Shown here piece after piece: positions 52,213 to 63,446 of a stretch of 64,000 bases of DNA; within the stretch, counting starts at the first letter, position 1, and each line of letters starts with the position of its first letter. Position numbers and translations under genes: made by a program. Under the pieces are notes generated by a model, which ran no database searches, was not told the origin of the DNA, and was given only the letters and a program-made list of their open reading frames with translations. Source of the DNA: Dichomitus squalens LYAD-421 SS1 (lineage: Eukaryota; Basidiomycota; Agaricomycetes; Polyporales; Polyporaceae). The stretch is taken from NCBI RefSeq assembly GCF_000275845.1, contig NW_006766884.1, positions 1,233,720 to 1,297,719 of the forward strand. The letters run 5' to 3'.

Positions 52213-53838
52213 TCACTCTCTGTTTGCAGGTCCAGGTAGACGGTCAATGTACGACGCAGTGAGGTCGAAGAATGTCCAGAGCAGTCCATGTGTCGTTACG
52301 CTTCGTAGTGCGCTTACTCCTAGCCCTTGGTACAGACGGGCGATACCCTTGAGTAACGGTTTGGGGTGATCAGGATCAGGGCCTGCGCGGGTTCAGGCAC
52401 GGTCAGCTGGAAATAGTGGGGACAGGAGCAGAGAACGACACTGACCTCGGATGAGTCGGCGGAAGGTCTCAACAACGCCTCTCTTACGTTCACCTGCCAG
52501 GGCGCGCTGCTGGACCTTCGTCTTGACCCTACACAAGTCTTCAGTAAGATGACCGTGCAAAAAGCGGTCTGATCTTGACTCACACGTCGAGAGGGTAAAT
52601 CAGTGCCCAGGAGGTCACACCAGCCAATGAGCCGCAGAAGAACGGAACCACCGACGCAGGGATCGGTAGCCATAGTGGAGTCTGGCCCTGCTCGCCGGAC
52701 GCATGCCTGCCCATGATATACCGGAAACCGTCGTACTCAAAGAAGTACAGGGCCGTTCCCAAAGTATCTCTGACTGAGATGGGTGATTCAGCGCAGTGCG
52801 AGGCATGTGCTGCCTACGGAACTCACGGAAGTGCAGCCTGAAGCCGGTGTACAACCCAAGTATGCCGCTGCTCCGAAATATGTCGCGAACGGCCTCCAGC
52901 GTTTTCGGTGCTTTCTCCAGACGAATGCCTTTACTTGACGCTATTGAGTACTCGAGTTGTCGTCTGACCTGCGACCGTGGACAGATTCAGAAGTCGCTTG
53001 CCGCCCGTGCCACCGGCGCGCTCACCTTCACGAGCTCAAAGGCTGCGATAGCGGTAAGAAGGAAGCTCCACGCGTTGGAAGGTAATATACGTACGTGCAC
53101 TTGCAAAAGATATCAGAGAACCGGAGAGCGCACCACTGCCGTGCGTCGGTAAACCTCCGGGGTATTGTGTTCATCAAACGACGTTCATACCTAATTCCAC
53201 CAACAGCAGACACGTCGAAAATCCGGTTGCGAGACAGCCAGTGGCGATCACGGAAGTACTCCTTGGTCCGTGAGTAGATGGTGAAGGATGCCGCGCCTAG
53301 GGGCCGCGATGGGTACGGGGGGCATCACCAAACGAGCAGAGGTAGCACTTACGGACAAAGGAGATAGTTATCAGCGGGATCCATATCCCACGATAGAACC
53401 CGACAATGCCCTCTTCTTGGTATACGGTCAAGGCAAGCCGGGGGATAGAAACGCGCTGTTTCGTCGTCTGCAGTCTTGACTTAATGGAATCGAGCTTTCG
53501 AGACGCGTTGAGCTCCCGTGCCATACTGCAGAAAGGCAGCACACAGCTCACCGGGTACCCCGCGAACGTCGAGATGTAGCTCGCCGAGAGCGCGCAGACG
53601 ACCGCCTTGTTGCCTGCACATCAAAGGGAGGAATACGTCAGGACACAGTCGCACGTCATCTGGCCACAGAGCATGCAAGGAAAGCAAGCACTTTTGAGAG
53701 ACTCATTGAGCGCAGCCGAGTCAAACAAATATTTTCCAGGCCTATGAGACGAAGCGGACGTCAACGCTACGTCGAGGGGCCCGCCTCGGGTGCAGAGGCA
53801 GCAGGGTGTTTGGCAGAGACGTACCTTCTCTCGCTCAT
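52213..53838 (-). CDS. mitochondrial carrier family transporter
   Basis: Eleven exons: 53838-53825, 53741-53692, 53613-53552, 53494-53353, 53296-53191, 53135-53101, 53042-53026, 52968-52827, 52773-52584, 52528-52446, 52382-52213; 336 residues. The three-fold repeat is clear: GYPLDSIKSRLQTT, FELVKVRRQLEY and IYPLDVVKTKVQQRA, each followed by EGIVGFYRG-, SGILGLYTG- and ARLYQGL-type motifs. Six transmembrane helices are expected in the inner mitochondrial membrane. The substrate cannot be assigned from these motifs. The first exon encodes only MSER plus two bases; another exon is 17 nt. This start is chosen because it is the only ATG that joins in phase to GKYLFDSAALNESLKS. Confidence 0.88.
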
Positions 53839-54372
53839 AGGAAACTGTCACTGGCCGGGCAACAGTCCGTTTTGCGTGCAGTCGCACGAGCGTATTGTGA
53901 CTGCGGCAATCCAAGGTGGAGACGACGGTGGGCAAGGGGAGGACGGGTGGAAGACGCAAGGAAGCACTGAGCAGCGCCAAGCTAACGAACCTATTCACCC
54001 GGCTAATGCTCATGATGCCCATATTTATCATGGCGCGTCATACCCCTCCTCATCTGGCCGTAATTCTCAATCGCTGAAACTAGCTCATTCGCCATTGCTA
54101 CATTACATTACTCAAGTGTCTATCATGTAGCCCACAACACCAGCCGTGTCGCATAGACATAGCTCATGAGTCGGCGCACGATACACACGAGTCAAGCACG
54201 CGACGGGGGAAGCTACGTCGGACATGGACAAGGCGCAAAGCTTGAAGAAGTCGATCCTGGTGCTAGTAGTATCAGATGCGGTAACATCAAGTGCTAATCC
54301 AGAGGGTGATCCTAACACTTCATAGCGCCACCAATGTACGCATGACCTCGCAGCATGACACCGAAGCCTCCC
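53839..54372. other. intergenic region
   Basis: About 530 bp between the carrier start and the RRN6-like stop, both on the minus strand. Short open frames only; no motif, repeat or RNA gene was recognised. Confidence 0.55.
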
Positions 54373-57300
54373 TCAGAAACCGCCCAGCCGCTTCTTCCCC
54401 GGCTTTTTCCTCGCCACAGTCGACCTGCCACCGTGGGGCCCTGGGAGTACCTGCGTGCTCGCGAAGGGTACGTCTTGTGAAGAAGGCGGAGCCGTCCAAG
54501 GATCCGCAGGTTGGCTCCCAGTCGTTGGAGGACGCCGGGGAGCAAGAGCGTCTTCGGAGCGAGCGGCCATGAGCGGTCTACGTGTGGAGACGGGCTGACT
54601 CGATGCTATAGCCGGAGGACCGTGGTGGACAGAAGACGCTACCGCGGGCGGTCGTTGGGTATGAACCTGCGGTGGAACCCTGCTCTGCTCCGGCGGTTCC
54701 TTTCCGGCGGGCTCCTTCGCTAGCCGCCGAGGTGCTGTCGCGGGTTCTGCGGCTGAGTCGTCGTACGGGTCGCGATAGACGTACTCGTAGGGATCTGTCC
54801 CCACTTCCCACTCTTGCAGCAGAAGACGCACTCCAAGGGGAGTGCCTAGCCTCGCAATTCCCTCGTTCTCGTGTCTGGCTTCGCCATCGGCATCTTTGCT
54901 ATCATCCCATTGAGGGACTTTCCGAATAGGACGGAGGAAGCCGAACTGCACTGGAGGTGGCTCCAGTTCTCCGAGCGACATTGCCTGTGTCGATAGTGAG
55001 ATACTGAGCATATCATCGTCCAAGTTTGCCGACCCGTTGGACGGCGCCAACACATGCTTGCTAGGCCGATTTGTCGAATAAACGTCACAAGCTAGCGATA
55101 GATCGAGTGCGAGCTGAGACCGAGCTTCTGTTTCCCTGCGATAGGATTCCGCCGGACGTCGAGGATCGTCTGCAATGTCGTAACGGGCAAGATTCTCCAT
55201 CGTCGTTTGGGGGTCCTTGTCGAACTCAGGGACTTTGCGGCGGATGAAAGGTGAAATTTCCAAATGCCACGGCGCGCCCCGTGCTAGCTGCTCTTTAGGG
55301 ATGCGTCCTCTCTGAAGCGCGCGATATCCTGCCGCAGAGTCAAGCGAACTGCCAGTGAACCAGTCGTTCCTTGACACGTCCGTCGGTTCATCGCCAGCAC
55401 GTATCGCGATGTCGAACCTAGAGGCGGAAAACATCAATCGGAATAACAAATAGACGAAGCAAGAGTATGAACAGACGTCGTCAAGACATGTTCAGTTGGA
55501 GCACCGGGATCTTGCCAATATCTCGGCATCTGCTCCAACGTATCGTTAACGGCGTTGCTTTGCATTGTCAGGCTCTTGTCTTTCCGAATCATGAACAGTC
55601 CTACAATCTTCGTTAGTATGGCTCCACATGCGCAGATGCAACATGTTACTACTTTGATAAGCAGGCCGCATGTCAACAACACTATGCACTCTGCCGGCAA
55701 GCGGTCCTCCTTCAATACGCTTAGCATCTGCCTCCTTGCCTAACTCGTGCACCTCCGGTGTCCATTGATATCGCAAATGTTCAATGGATGTTTCTGGAGG
55801 AGTAGCGTCCGCGGATATATGGTCGAGGTTGAGGAGTGAGAGTCCTCCACGTTCAGAAAGCTGTATAAGACTGATGTGTTTGCTTCCTACTAGGCTGGGC
55901 TGCTGGTAGAACGCGAAGCCGGAATGTGGGCCATCCGGCCGGACGAGAGGCGGCAGTGCGTAAGGAGAACCATACATGTGCACCAGATTCTCGCTGTCTC
56001 GGGATACGTCGTAAACCGTTACCAACGAATTCCGTCGTGACGTGAGGAATGTGAGAGGCGCTGCGAAGAGTTGGTTGTACTACTTTCGCCAAAGACGGAC
56101 GATATGGACTCACAATGTGTCAAGTCATGCGTTTGTGTGCGAAGAGTGAGGTCGAACTCCCTTCCGTGCTTCACTGCAAACAATGGCCTTTGCGTGTACC
56201 GCTCATCCAGCCACAGTATCTCGTCGGTTGAGGCTAATCGCACCGTATGGTCTTCATCGCTTGGCATCTCAATTGACGTCAACTTGACCCCCGGCCTAGG
56301 CGCAATGAAGAGATCGTATGATTGCTTTCCCGCCTAAGGACATGTTAGTCAGTATCAAGGGATATCCGTAGGCCCATCGGCTCAGACTTGCCCGCAAGTC
56401 AAGCATGGCTGCCTTGGCGTCCAAAATGGCGGCAACTTTCTCTCGAGTCTCGTGGGCAGCTATGCGGCAAAACACTGGTTGCGAAGAATCCGCTATGCGT
56501 ACTTGTTCTCTGTGGTGAACAGAGTGAGCGACCGTCCCTTAGTAAGGCATTCATTTACGTACACGATAGTGCTGGACTCCGATGCACGGCAACGGAAGAC
56601 ACTGCCCACTTCGTTAGCAACATAGCCAACGGCAGTGTTCAACGGGAAGAAGGTCAAGTCGACAGCCCGTCTGTCGCCAATGTCCGCTCGTTGCACAGTG
56701 ATCAGAGGTTCTATTTCGATGGTATGTGTTGTCCGTGCAACTTTGACTCGCATGAACGTAACGTGACCCATGGTCCTAACACCAAGCATAGGAGCTAACA
56801 GCTCGATATGGAATAAGCAGCGACACAGGTTACAGCGTTTAGCCAGATTGCCCACCTGTCTTACTCTTTCCAACCTCATCCGTATGAGGTGAGGCCAGAA
56901 TTTGCTGGATAGGAGTGTCGAAGGTATGGATAGGCGTGGCCGTAGCCTTGAGCTCCACTTTCGTCTTGGAGTGCACGACGAGAGGCGACATGTCTAGCAA
57001 AGCAGCATTAGTGATTGCTCCCATGGGCCAACCTTCTGCCTGCTGCTACCTACTCAGTTGGCAGCGGGTCTCTCCCATTGGAAACGTGAGGTAGGCATAG
57101 GCCTTCTTAGCAACGTGGAACGAAGTCACATCGACCATGTTCCCCGCAAATGGATCGTGTTGCTTGAAAGCCCAGTTGATACGCGCGTCGTCAGTGATCT
57201 CGTCTCTAATCAGCCATCCTGGGATTTCTACATCCGGGTAGTATGTGCGGAGGAATTGTGCCTACATGCATAAGCTATGAGTACACTGTAACGAGACGCG

Positions 57301-57689
57301 TACAGATGACATGAAGGTACGGACGCCTTGTTCTGCTCGCTGGGGTAATGTAAGTTTAGGAGCATGCAGGGGTTTAGGCCGCGTCGGGGGAAAGACCTCG
57401 TGGGGGGCATCCGAGGGAACAAGCTTGAACTCTGCACGTTTCGTTAGCTTCCATCCAAAATATTGGAAGGGAGAAATATACCAAAACTAGCCTCAGCTGC
57501 AAAAGTCCAAGAGTAGTGTTTTCTAGACTTATAATGCGCCTTCCTCAAGGACGCCGCACCGATAGTGCCATGGTCTAGGGATGGGTAGCGCCAAGGCTCT
57601 TCTACCCGCTTGTCTTTAGCCTTTCCCTTTCCCTTCTTCTCCAGAGCAGTCCCAGCTTGCTCGTGGCAGTTCCCAGGCCAAACATCCAT
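54373..57689 (-). CDS. RRN6/TAF1C-like RNA polymerase I core factor subunit
   Basis: Ten exons: 57689-57482, 57431-57304, 57261-57054, 56993-56875, 56801-56563, 56509-56392, 56333-56114, 56060-55653, 55600-55477, 55417-54373; about 938 residues. The central part looks like a WD-type propeller (repeats around GHVTFMRV, VDLTFFPLNTAVGYVANEVGSV, LWLDERY, LVTVYDVSRD). The C-terminus is Pro/Ser-rich and ends GPHGGRSTVARKKPGKKRLGGF, closely resembling the FGGR...KKRKRxxGF tail of Rrn6. Rrn6 with Rrn7 and Rrn11 forms the Pol I core factor at the rDNA promoter. Intron 56391-56334 keeps frame only as GC-AG (CGG|GCAAGT). The family call rests on tail and overall layout. Head-to-head with uL3m, 180 bp. 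Confidence 0.72.
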
Positions 57690-57869
57690 TCCATTTGACT
57701 AGCGAAAGGCAATACTCAAACAGTTGCGAGGGGGGCAGGTGTTCCGCAACGTAACAGAGGACCTGGAGGGGCGAGAGGAAGCCGGGTGTCCGAGGTCCGG
57801 GCGGACGCGCCGCGTCGCAAAATGCAGACGCGTTTCCGCCCGACGCTGCCACCGTTCACTCCCTCCGCC

Positions 57870-59041
57870 ATGCTCAGACTATGGTCCCTCGGCACTCGTT
57901 CCGCCCTTCCTCGATGTAGGGCACTCCATATCACGGCCGTGAACAATGCGGTCGCTGAGGCCGAGTCCTCGACAGCCGCTGTTAGCAAATGGACACCTAA
58001 GTCAGTTCGAACGGGGCTCATTGCGCGCAAGCGGGGCATGACTGTGATGTGGGATAGCTATGGGGTGCGATACCCTGTTACGGTCCTTCAGGTGCGTTGC
58101 ATTTGATCTCGCACTACTGTGATGAGGCCAACAGCAATAGTGCAGCTGGAGAACTGTCAAGTCACTGCAAACGTCCGGACAGTCCGAGAGGACCAGTCCG
58201 AGTATCATGCTGTTCAGGTTGCTGCGTCGGACAGGCCAGCGAAGAACGTGACGAAGCAGATGCTGGGCCACTTCGATAGAGCTGGTGTACCCCCAAAACG
58301 TATCGTCAAGGAGTTCCCAGTAACACCGGACGCTCATGTACCAGTTGGTGAGTGATGCTCCTATGCATCGCCAAGTGGATGTGTTGCGACGGACGAACAC
58401 AGGGACCACATTCTCTGCCATCCACTTTGTTCCCGGCCAGTATGTGGATGTGATTGCGAAGTCGTACGTAACTCGTGTTTTACTGCTCCTTCTCGGCTCT
58501 TGACATCGGGCGGTAGGATTGGCAAAGGCTTCCAGGGTACCATGAAGCGGTGGAACTTCAAGGGTCTGCGCGCGAGTCATGGTGTGTCCGTCTCACACCG
58601 CGCGGCAGGTGCCATTGGGGCCCATCAAGTACGTCTATCCAACTTGCTTGTTCGCGCGCCCGTCTGACATACTTCTGTCCCGTCACTCAGGACCCCGGCC
58701 GTGTCTGGCCCGGCAAGAAGATGGCCGGACGTCTGGGCGGCGAGCGCACCACGACGCAAAACCTCGCTGTCGTCCGCGTCGACTCTGAACTCGACCTCAT
58801 CTTCGTGCGCGGGTGCGTTCCAGGGGTGGACGACGCGCATATTATGATACGCGACGCCAAGAAGAAGATGACGCAGCTCGCACAACACAACCATGCGAAG
58901 GGCAATGTTGACAAGGTCCTTCCCAGAGGTCTAGTCGACCTTCCCTTCCCCGCTGGCACGAAGGAGCTGGCGAAGGCGCTCCCGCCCGTGATCGAAGCTC
59001 CTTCTTCGCGTGTTAGCGACCCATTCGTTCCTAGGGAATAG
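57870..59041 (+). CDS. MRPL9: mitochondrial ribosomal protein uL3m
   Basis: Five exons: 57870-58091, 58146-58347, 58403-58463, 58517-58628, 58691-59041; 315 residues. A basic presequence ([21 protein letters not shown]) precedes the L3 fold: [90 protein letters not shown]. These are universal L3 signatures; the protein sits at the base of the large subunit near the peptidyl-transferase centre. Upstream in-frame ATGs at 57786 and 57822 would lengthen the presequence; 57870 matches usual lengths. Confidence 0.95.
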
Positions 59042-59586
59042 ATTATAAACTTGTAGTTGTCTCCGCTCAACGTCTGGCGTGACTGGGGCTGTGGCTGCCG
59101 TTCATCGAGGTACGTCAGAAGACGTGTTTGAGCACTTATACAGTGTCCTATGTCGGCATATGTCGTATGTTATTGACATTCTAACAGCCGGAAGCAATGT
59201 CCCAGCGTGTCGAGGAAGAGAAGGTCGAACGGTCCCGAACGTGAACGACAGCCACGGCGATTTGGTCAGATATGCTGCGCCGGCGCTGGCATTGACGCTA
59301 CAAGCCCAAGCCCTGTTTTCGTAGGAGCTGTGCAACATTAACAGACGATTGCTCGTCCTGCTGGCAGATATGCCATCATCGGGTCTCGCTGGCTGTCTAC
59401 TGCAGGAATTTGTGCGACCGGGTGCATAAGTTTGCAGGAGTCGGTCCCCAGTATAAAGGCCATCCTCACAGGAGTTCTCAGATAGTCGCGTTTCGAGCCG
59501 GGAGCTCCTGTGTCCATTTTTTCCCTCTTCTTCTTTGATTGTCTCTTTTACGTTTTCATCGGCATTCTCTTTACTTCCTCTTCACA
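59042..59586. other. intergenic region with promoter of the Ser/Thr-rich secreted protein
   Basis: About 545 bp with a TATA box at 59452 and a pyrimidine-rich stretch (CCCTCTTCTTC...) just before the start codon, common in highly expressed fungal promoters. No gene was recognised. Confidence 0.55.
59452..59458 (+). promoter_or_regulatory. TATA box of Ser/Thr-rich secreted protein gene
   Basis: TATAAAG lies 135 bp upstream of the start codon, followed by a long CT-rich leader. This fits a strong regulated promoter for an abundant secreted product. Inference from motif and position. Confidence 0.55.
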
Positions 59587-61181
59587 ATGCGTGTCTCGAC
59601 TTTTCTTGCTATCGTGGCTCTAGCCCTGTCCGCTCACGCTCTTCCGCTCCCCAGGTTTGTCATGTCTGCGCTCGTACCAAGTTCATTCCGCTAAATGGTA
59701 TCCCCTCCAGTGCTCCAAGTAGTGCTGATGCATCTTTGTCCACGACTGTAGACGGCGCCGCCGCACCATCGTCCGCGATCGCCTCTTCGATCGCAGATAC
59801 CACATTCGCTCCCTCATCTACAATAATCGACTCTTCTGCTACCACGCCTACCGACCCTGCTGCATCCACAGATGCGACCGATTCCTCGGCGCCCACCGAT
59901 TCTGGCTCAGCCACAGTCACTGCTACAGATCCATCCGCGGACGCGTTGGCCACAGACTCTTCCGCAAGTCCCACAGACCCCGGTGTAGACGCTTCTGCCA
60001 CGAACTCTTCTGCACTCCCCACGGCTACAGACAGCTCGTCTGACCCAGCGTCGACATCCACCGACACATCTACTGACACTTCAGCGGCGCCAACAGACAC
60101 ATCCACTGACAGTGCGGCGGCGCCGACATCCACGGGCATCTCGTTTGACGTCCCAGCTGTCCCGTCCGCCTGCCTCGCCCTTCCTTCCGGCGTCGTCACT
60201 TCCGCTGCAGCCCCCACCAGCAGTGCCACATTCTCCATCACGGACACTGCGTCCGATGCCTCAGCGACTGCCGTGTCGTCGTCGTTCGACAACTCAACTT
60301 CGACGGCGGTCGCTCCGGCATCGTCGTCTGTGGCCAACGCGACGGCGACGGATATTGCCTCTGTCACATCGTCCGGGGCAGACGCCACGGCGACTGATAG
60401 TGCGTCAGCATCCTCGTCTGCGGCCGACGCTACGGCAACTGCTAGCGCGTCGGGTTCGTCTTCGTCATCCAACGCAACTTCCATCGCCAGCGACGCGTCC
60501 GTCGCAACTGATGTGCCCACATCGACAGCGGATTCAATCGCGTCGGCAACCCCCACCGATGGGTCAGCGACCGACTCGACTCTCGTAAGACGCATCGCGC
60601 AAGACGACATTCTTGCCCTCGCTCAGTCATGGCAAGACCTTTGCGTACGTCCCTCTCGATCACCAGTGCTAGCCAACATCACACTAACGTACATATAGCT
60701 CGCAAGTGGCGGTGACATCTACACCAACGAGCCGTGCGTCCAGCTCGCAGGTGTCAACGGCATCAACGCCCTTCAGGCCGACGCAGACCCGTGCGCCCAG
60801 CAGGACAACGCTGACGCCATGATAGACTTCGCAAACTCCCCTGGGGTGACGAACTCTGTCGCGCTCATCGCGAACGCAGTCGCGTACAGGCAGCATGCGC
60901 GCAACGCGGTCAACATCAACGGCGTCCTTCCTTCAAACCCGTACTGCCAGCGCGCCCCGCGGAACGCTGAGCTCCAGGGCTTGGTGAACGCGCAGCTCCC
61001 TGAGGTCGACCCCTTCATCTTTGGCAGCTCTCAGCTTGGGCTGTTCGCTTTCGGAGCGGGTTAGTGGCCTATCCTCTGCCTCTCAATGAGATATGGTTCA
61101 TGACTGATCACATCCCGTGACGCAGATGGCACTTGTCCGTTCGGCCAGACACCTGATCCCACGACGTGCAGCTGTGCTTAA
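59587..61181 (+). CDS. secreted Ser/Thr/Ala-rich protein with conserved Cys-containing C-terminal domain
   Basis: Four exons (59587-59654, 59711-60644, 60699-61059, 61126-61181) give 472 residues. A signal peptide (MRVSTFLAIVALALSAHALP) is followed by about 300 residues of low-complexity Ser/Thr/Ala/Asp sequence with imperfect repeats (TDTSTD, DATATDSAS, SSSAADATAT), a likely O-mannosylated stalk. The C-terminal ~150 residues are ordered: DIYTNEPCVQLAGVNGINAL, ADPCAQQDNADAMIDFANSPG, ARNAVNINGVLPSNPYCQ and GTCPFGQTPDPTTCSC. I recall this domain from many basidiomycete secreted proteins of unknown function. There is no GPI-type C-terminus. It may be a wall-associated or extracellular matrix protein. 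The long opposite-strand frame is a composition artefact. Confidence 0.82.
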
Positions 61182-61598
61182 AACATCGAAAGGACACACT
61201 TGTAGATACATGGGGCTCGGACTCGGACTCGGACTCTGAATAGTAACTTCACTGTAATGCATTAGCAAGCAGTTCTATTGCCCAGCACCTCCGCACCTGC
61301 GACCATATCCAGTCTCGTTTCTCGGCAGAGTGTCCCTAGGCGGCCTGCGATGTTCCATCTGCGCACTTGTCCGTCGTAGTGGAGCTTGCGGCGGCTGACA
61401 CGCCTTGTTATGTGGTATGGAACAGGCGCACCTAGACAGCCCGAACCACGATGCTTGCCAAATGAAGCGAGGCGCGCAGCGGGGGTGCCCGCGACCGTCC
61501 CGCCAAAGCCACCTGCATGACGGCACCAGCTCCGCCAACCTCTCCTTTCGTTAAGTACTAGCACTTGTACTCTATGCACTGCTAGCTCGCTGTGAATC
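61182..61598. other. intergenic region
   Basis: About 415 bp between two plus-strand genes. A short CGGACT-type tandem run (about three units, near 61213-61236) is present. Nothing else was recognised. Confidence 0.55.
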
Positions 61599-63138
61599 AT
61601 GTCTACCGACCCCTCCCGTCCCCTCGTTCAGATCGCCTCATACAACACGAACCTGCAGGCCGAGCGCGGCCTACCGCAGGACCTCGTCGACTGGCTCGCG
61701 CCCACCCTCCAGGTCTCGTCGTTCCTCGCGCGCGAGCGCCGCGCCCCGGATATCGTTGCAGTCGGCTTTCAGGAGCTGCTGCCCCTTCATCTTGGCTGTG
61801 AGTTTCCGTGATAATCATATTACTTTCGACGATGGGCGTGTCAACTCAACGCTATGTCGTCGCATTAGTGGCTGGCCTGTCCAAGCCAGTGATAGAAAGC
61901 CGCAACGCGCTCGTCCTCTCGCAGATTGAAGAGCATGCGCCAAACAAGGAGCGGTACACGCTCATCGCGAAGGTCGTGAACGTCGGCGTCGCGCTCCTCG
62001 TATACGGGCTGGACAACGGGATTGGGAGGAAGGCGGTCGACGTGCAGACGCAGTGGACGGGCTGCGGGCCCGCGCATATGGGCAACAAGGGCGCGGTGGG
62101 CGTACGCTTTCGTGTCCCCGGCGAAGACGGCGGTGTTGGGGAGGTCTACACGTACGTGCCCGGCCGTGCGCTGGGGTCGTGTGCTCATCTCCGCCTGCAG
62201 CTTCGTCTGCGCGCACCTCACCGCGCACGCGCACAAGAACGCACACCGCATACATGACTATCATTACATCGTCAGCACGCTGCTCTTTCCCCCGCTCCCT
62301 GGTGCGGACTCGAAGGCACCCACTACCATATTCTCAACCTCGCACTTGTTCTTCTTTGGGGACCTCAACTTCCGCCTGTCCCTGCCTGCGGACCACGACC
62401 TCGCCGCAGCGGACCAGCAACTGAACCTGGTGGCATCCCTGTCTACTGACGATGGACGCTCAGCTCTCAGAGAGTATGACCAGCTCGTCATTGAGCGTGA
62501 CATGAAGGGCACGATCTTCCAGAGCTTCCGGGAAGGCGAGTTCTGGAGGTTCAAGTGTAGCTACAAGTACCATCTCGGCGAGGTTGACAGATACGAGTAT
62601 GTGGACCGACCCTCGTTCGTCGTGGTGCGATCTCCGTTCTCACCTCGCGTTGCATCTCTTTAGCTCCAAGCGAGTTCCTGCATGGACAGACCGTGTCATG
62701 TACACCACTTACTCGGATTCACCGGAAACTCCACAAGAGTCTAGCATCACGAATGTATTGTATACCACTGTGCCATCATATACCACTTCCGATCACGTAC
62801 GGTTCCACTCGCGCTCCTATGGCTATTGAGCCTCCGCTAACCCCGTCTCCTAGAAACCTATCGTCGCGGTACTACTACTCCCACCACCTGCGCCCACAAC
62901 GACCACCGTTCCTGTCATCCGCCTGCCCGAAGGATACCACCCCACTCCCGACCCATGGGCCAACCTGAAGAAGTACAGCGGTCGCGTCCTCGACCGCATC
63001 ATCGGATACACCTGGTGGCTACTGACCTTGCTCGGTGCCGGCCATCTCGCCCTCGGGATCGCAAACTTCATTCTCAGTATTGGGGTGTGGCGTTGGTGGA
63101 GGAGCAGGAATGGCGACGGGTATACCCAGCTGCCTTGA
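61599..63138 (+). CDS. inositol-polyphosphate 5-phosphatase with C-terminal membrane anchor
   Basis: Five exons: 61599-61797, 61869-62151, 62201-62596, 62664-62796, 62854-63138; 431 residues. The endonuclease/exonuclease/phosphatase fold is clear: IASYNTNLQA, DIVAVGFQELLPLHL, HMGNKGAVGVRF, FVCAHLTAHAHKNAHR, FFFGDLNFRLSLP and VPAWTDRVMY, the latter two being the 5-phosphatase signatures. The last ~70 residues have a single hydrophobic segment (WWLLTLLGAGHLALGIANFIL) followed by Trp/Arg, a tail anchor. It would remove the 5-phosphate from phosphoinositides such as PI(4,5)P2 at an internal membrane. It lacks the Sac1 domain of synaptojanins, resembling membrane-anchored 5-phosphatases such as fungal Inp54/INPP5E-type enzymes. 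Confidence 0.93.
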
Positions 63139-63446
63139 CGTACAGGCTGTTGCCGGCTTCTGTGATACCGCTCGATCTACGCACGTCCCACGTAGTCCGT
63201 TGCCTGTTTGACCTGCTTCTCAACGATTCAGATGGACATCTAGTTGTTGTATTCAGTAGTGTAGGATCAGAAATGGACAAACACGTCTACAAGTACAGAG
63301 ATGACAACGCCAAGTGTACAACCTCACAAACGAAGGCAACAACAATGGCTGACGTGGATGAGTAGAGTACCGGAGTGTCCATACATGCAAGAGAAGACAG
63401 AACTCAATAGATGGGTATCGCCAAATATGCTAACAGATCGCAATAT
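63139..63446. other. convergent intergenic region
   Basis: About 310 bp between the 3' ends of the 5-phosphatase and MFS genes. Nothing recognisable. Confidence 0.6.

Noticed and set aside
59660..60610. 316-codon open frame on the minus strand opposite the secreted protein
   Set aside because: It is an Ala/Val/Glu/Asp low-complexity mirror of the Ser/Thr-rich coding strand, with no motif; the plus-strand gene has a signal peptide, introns and an ordered domain.
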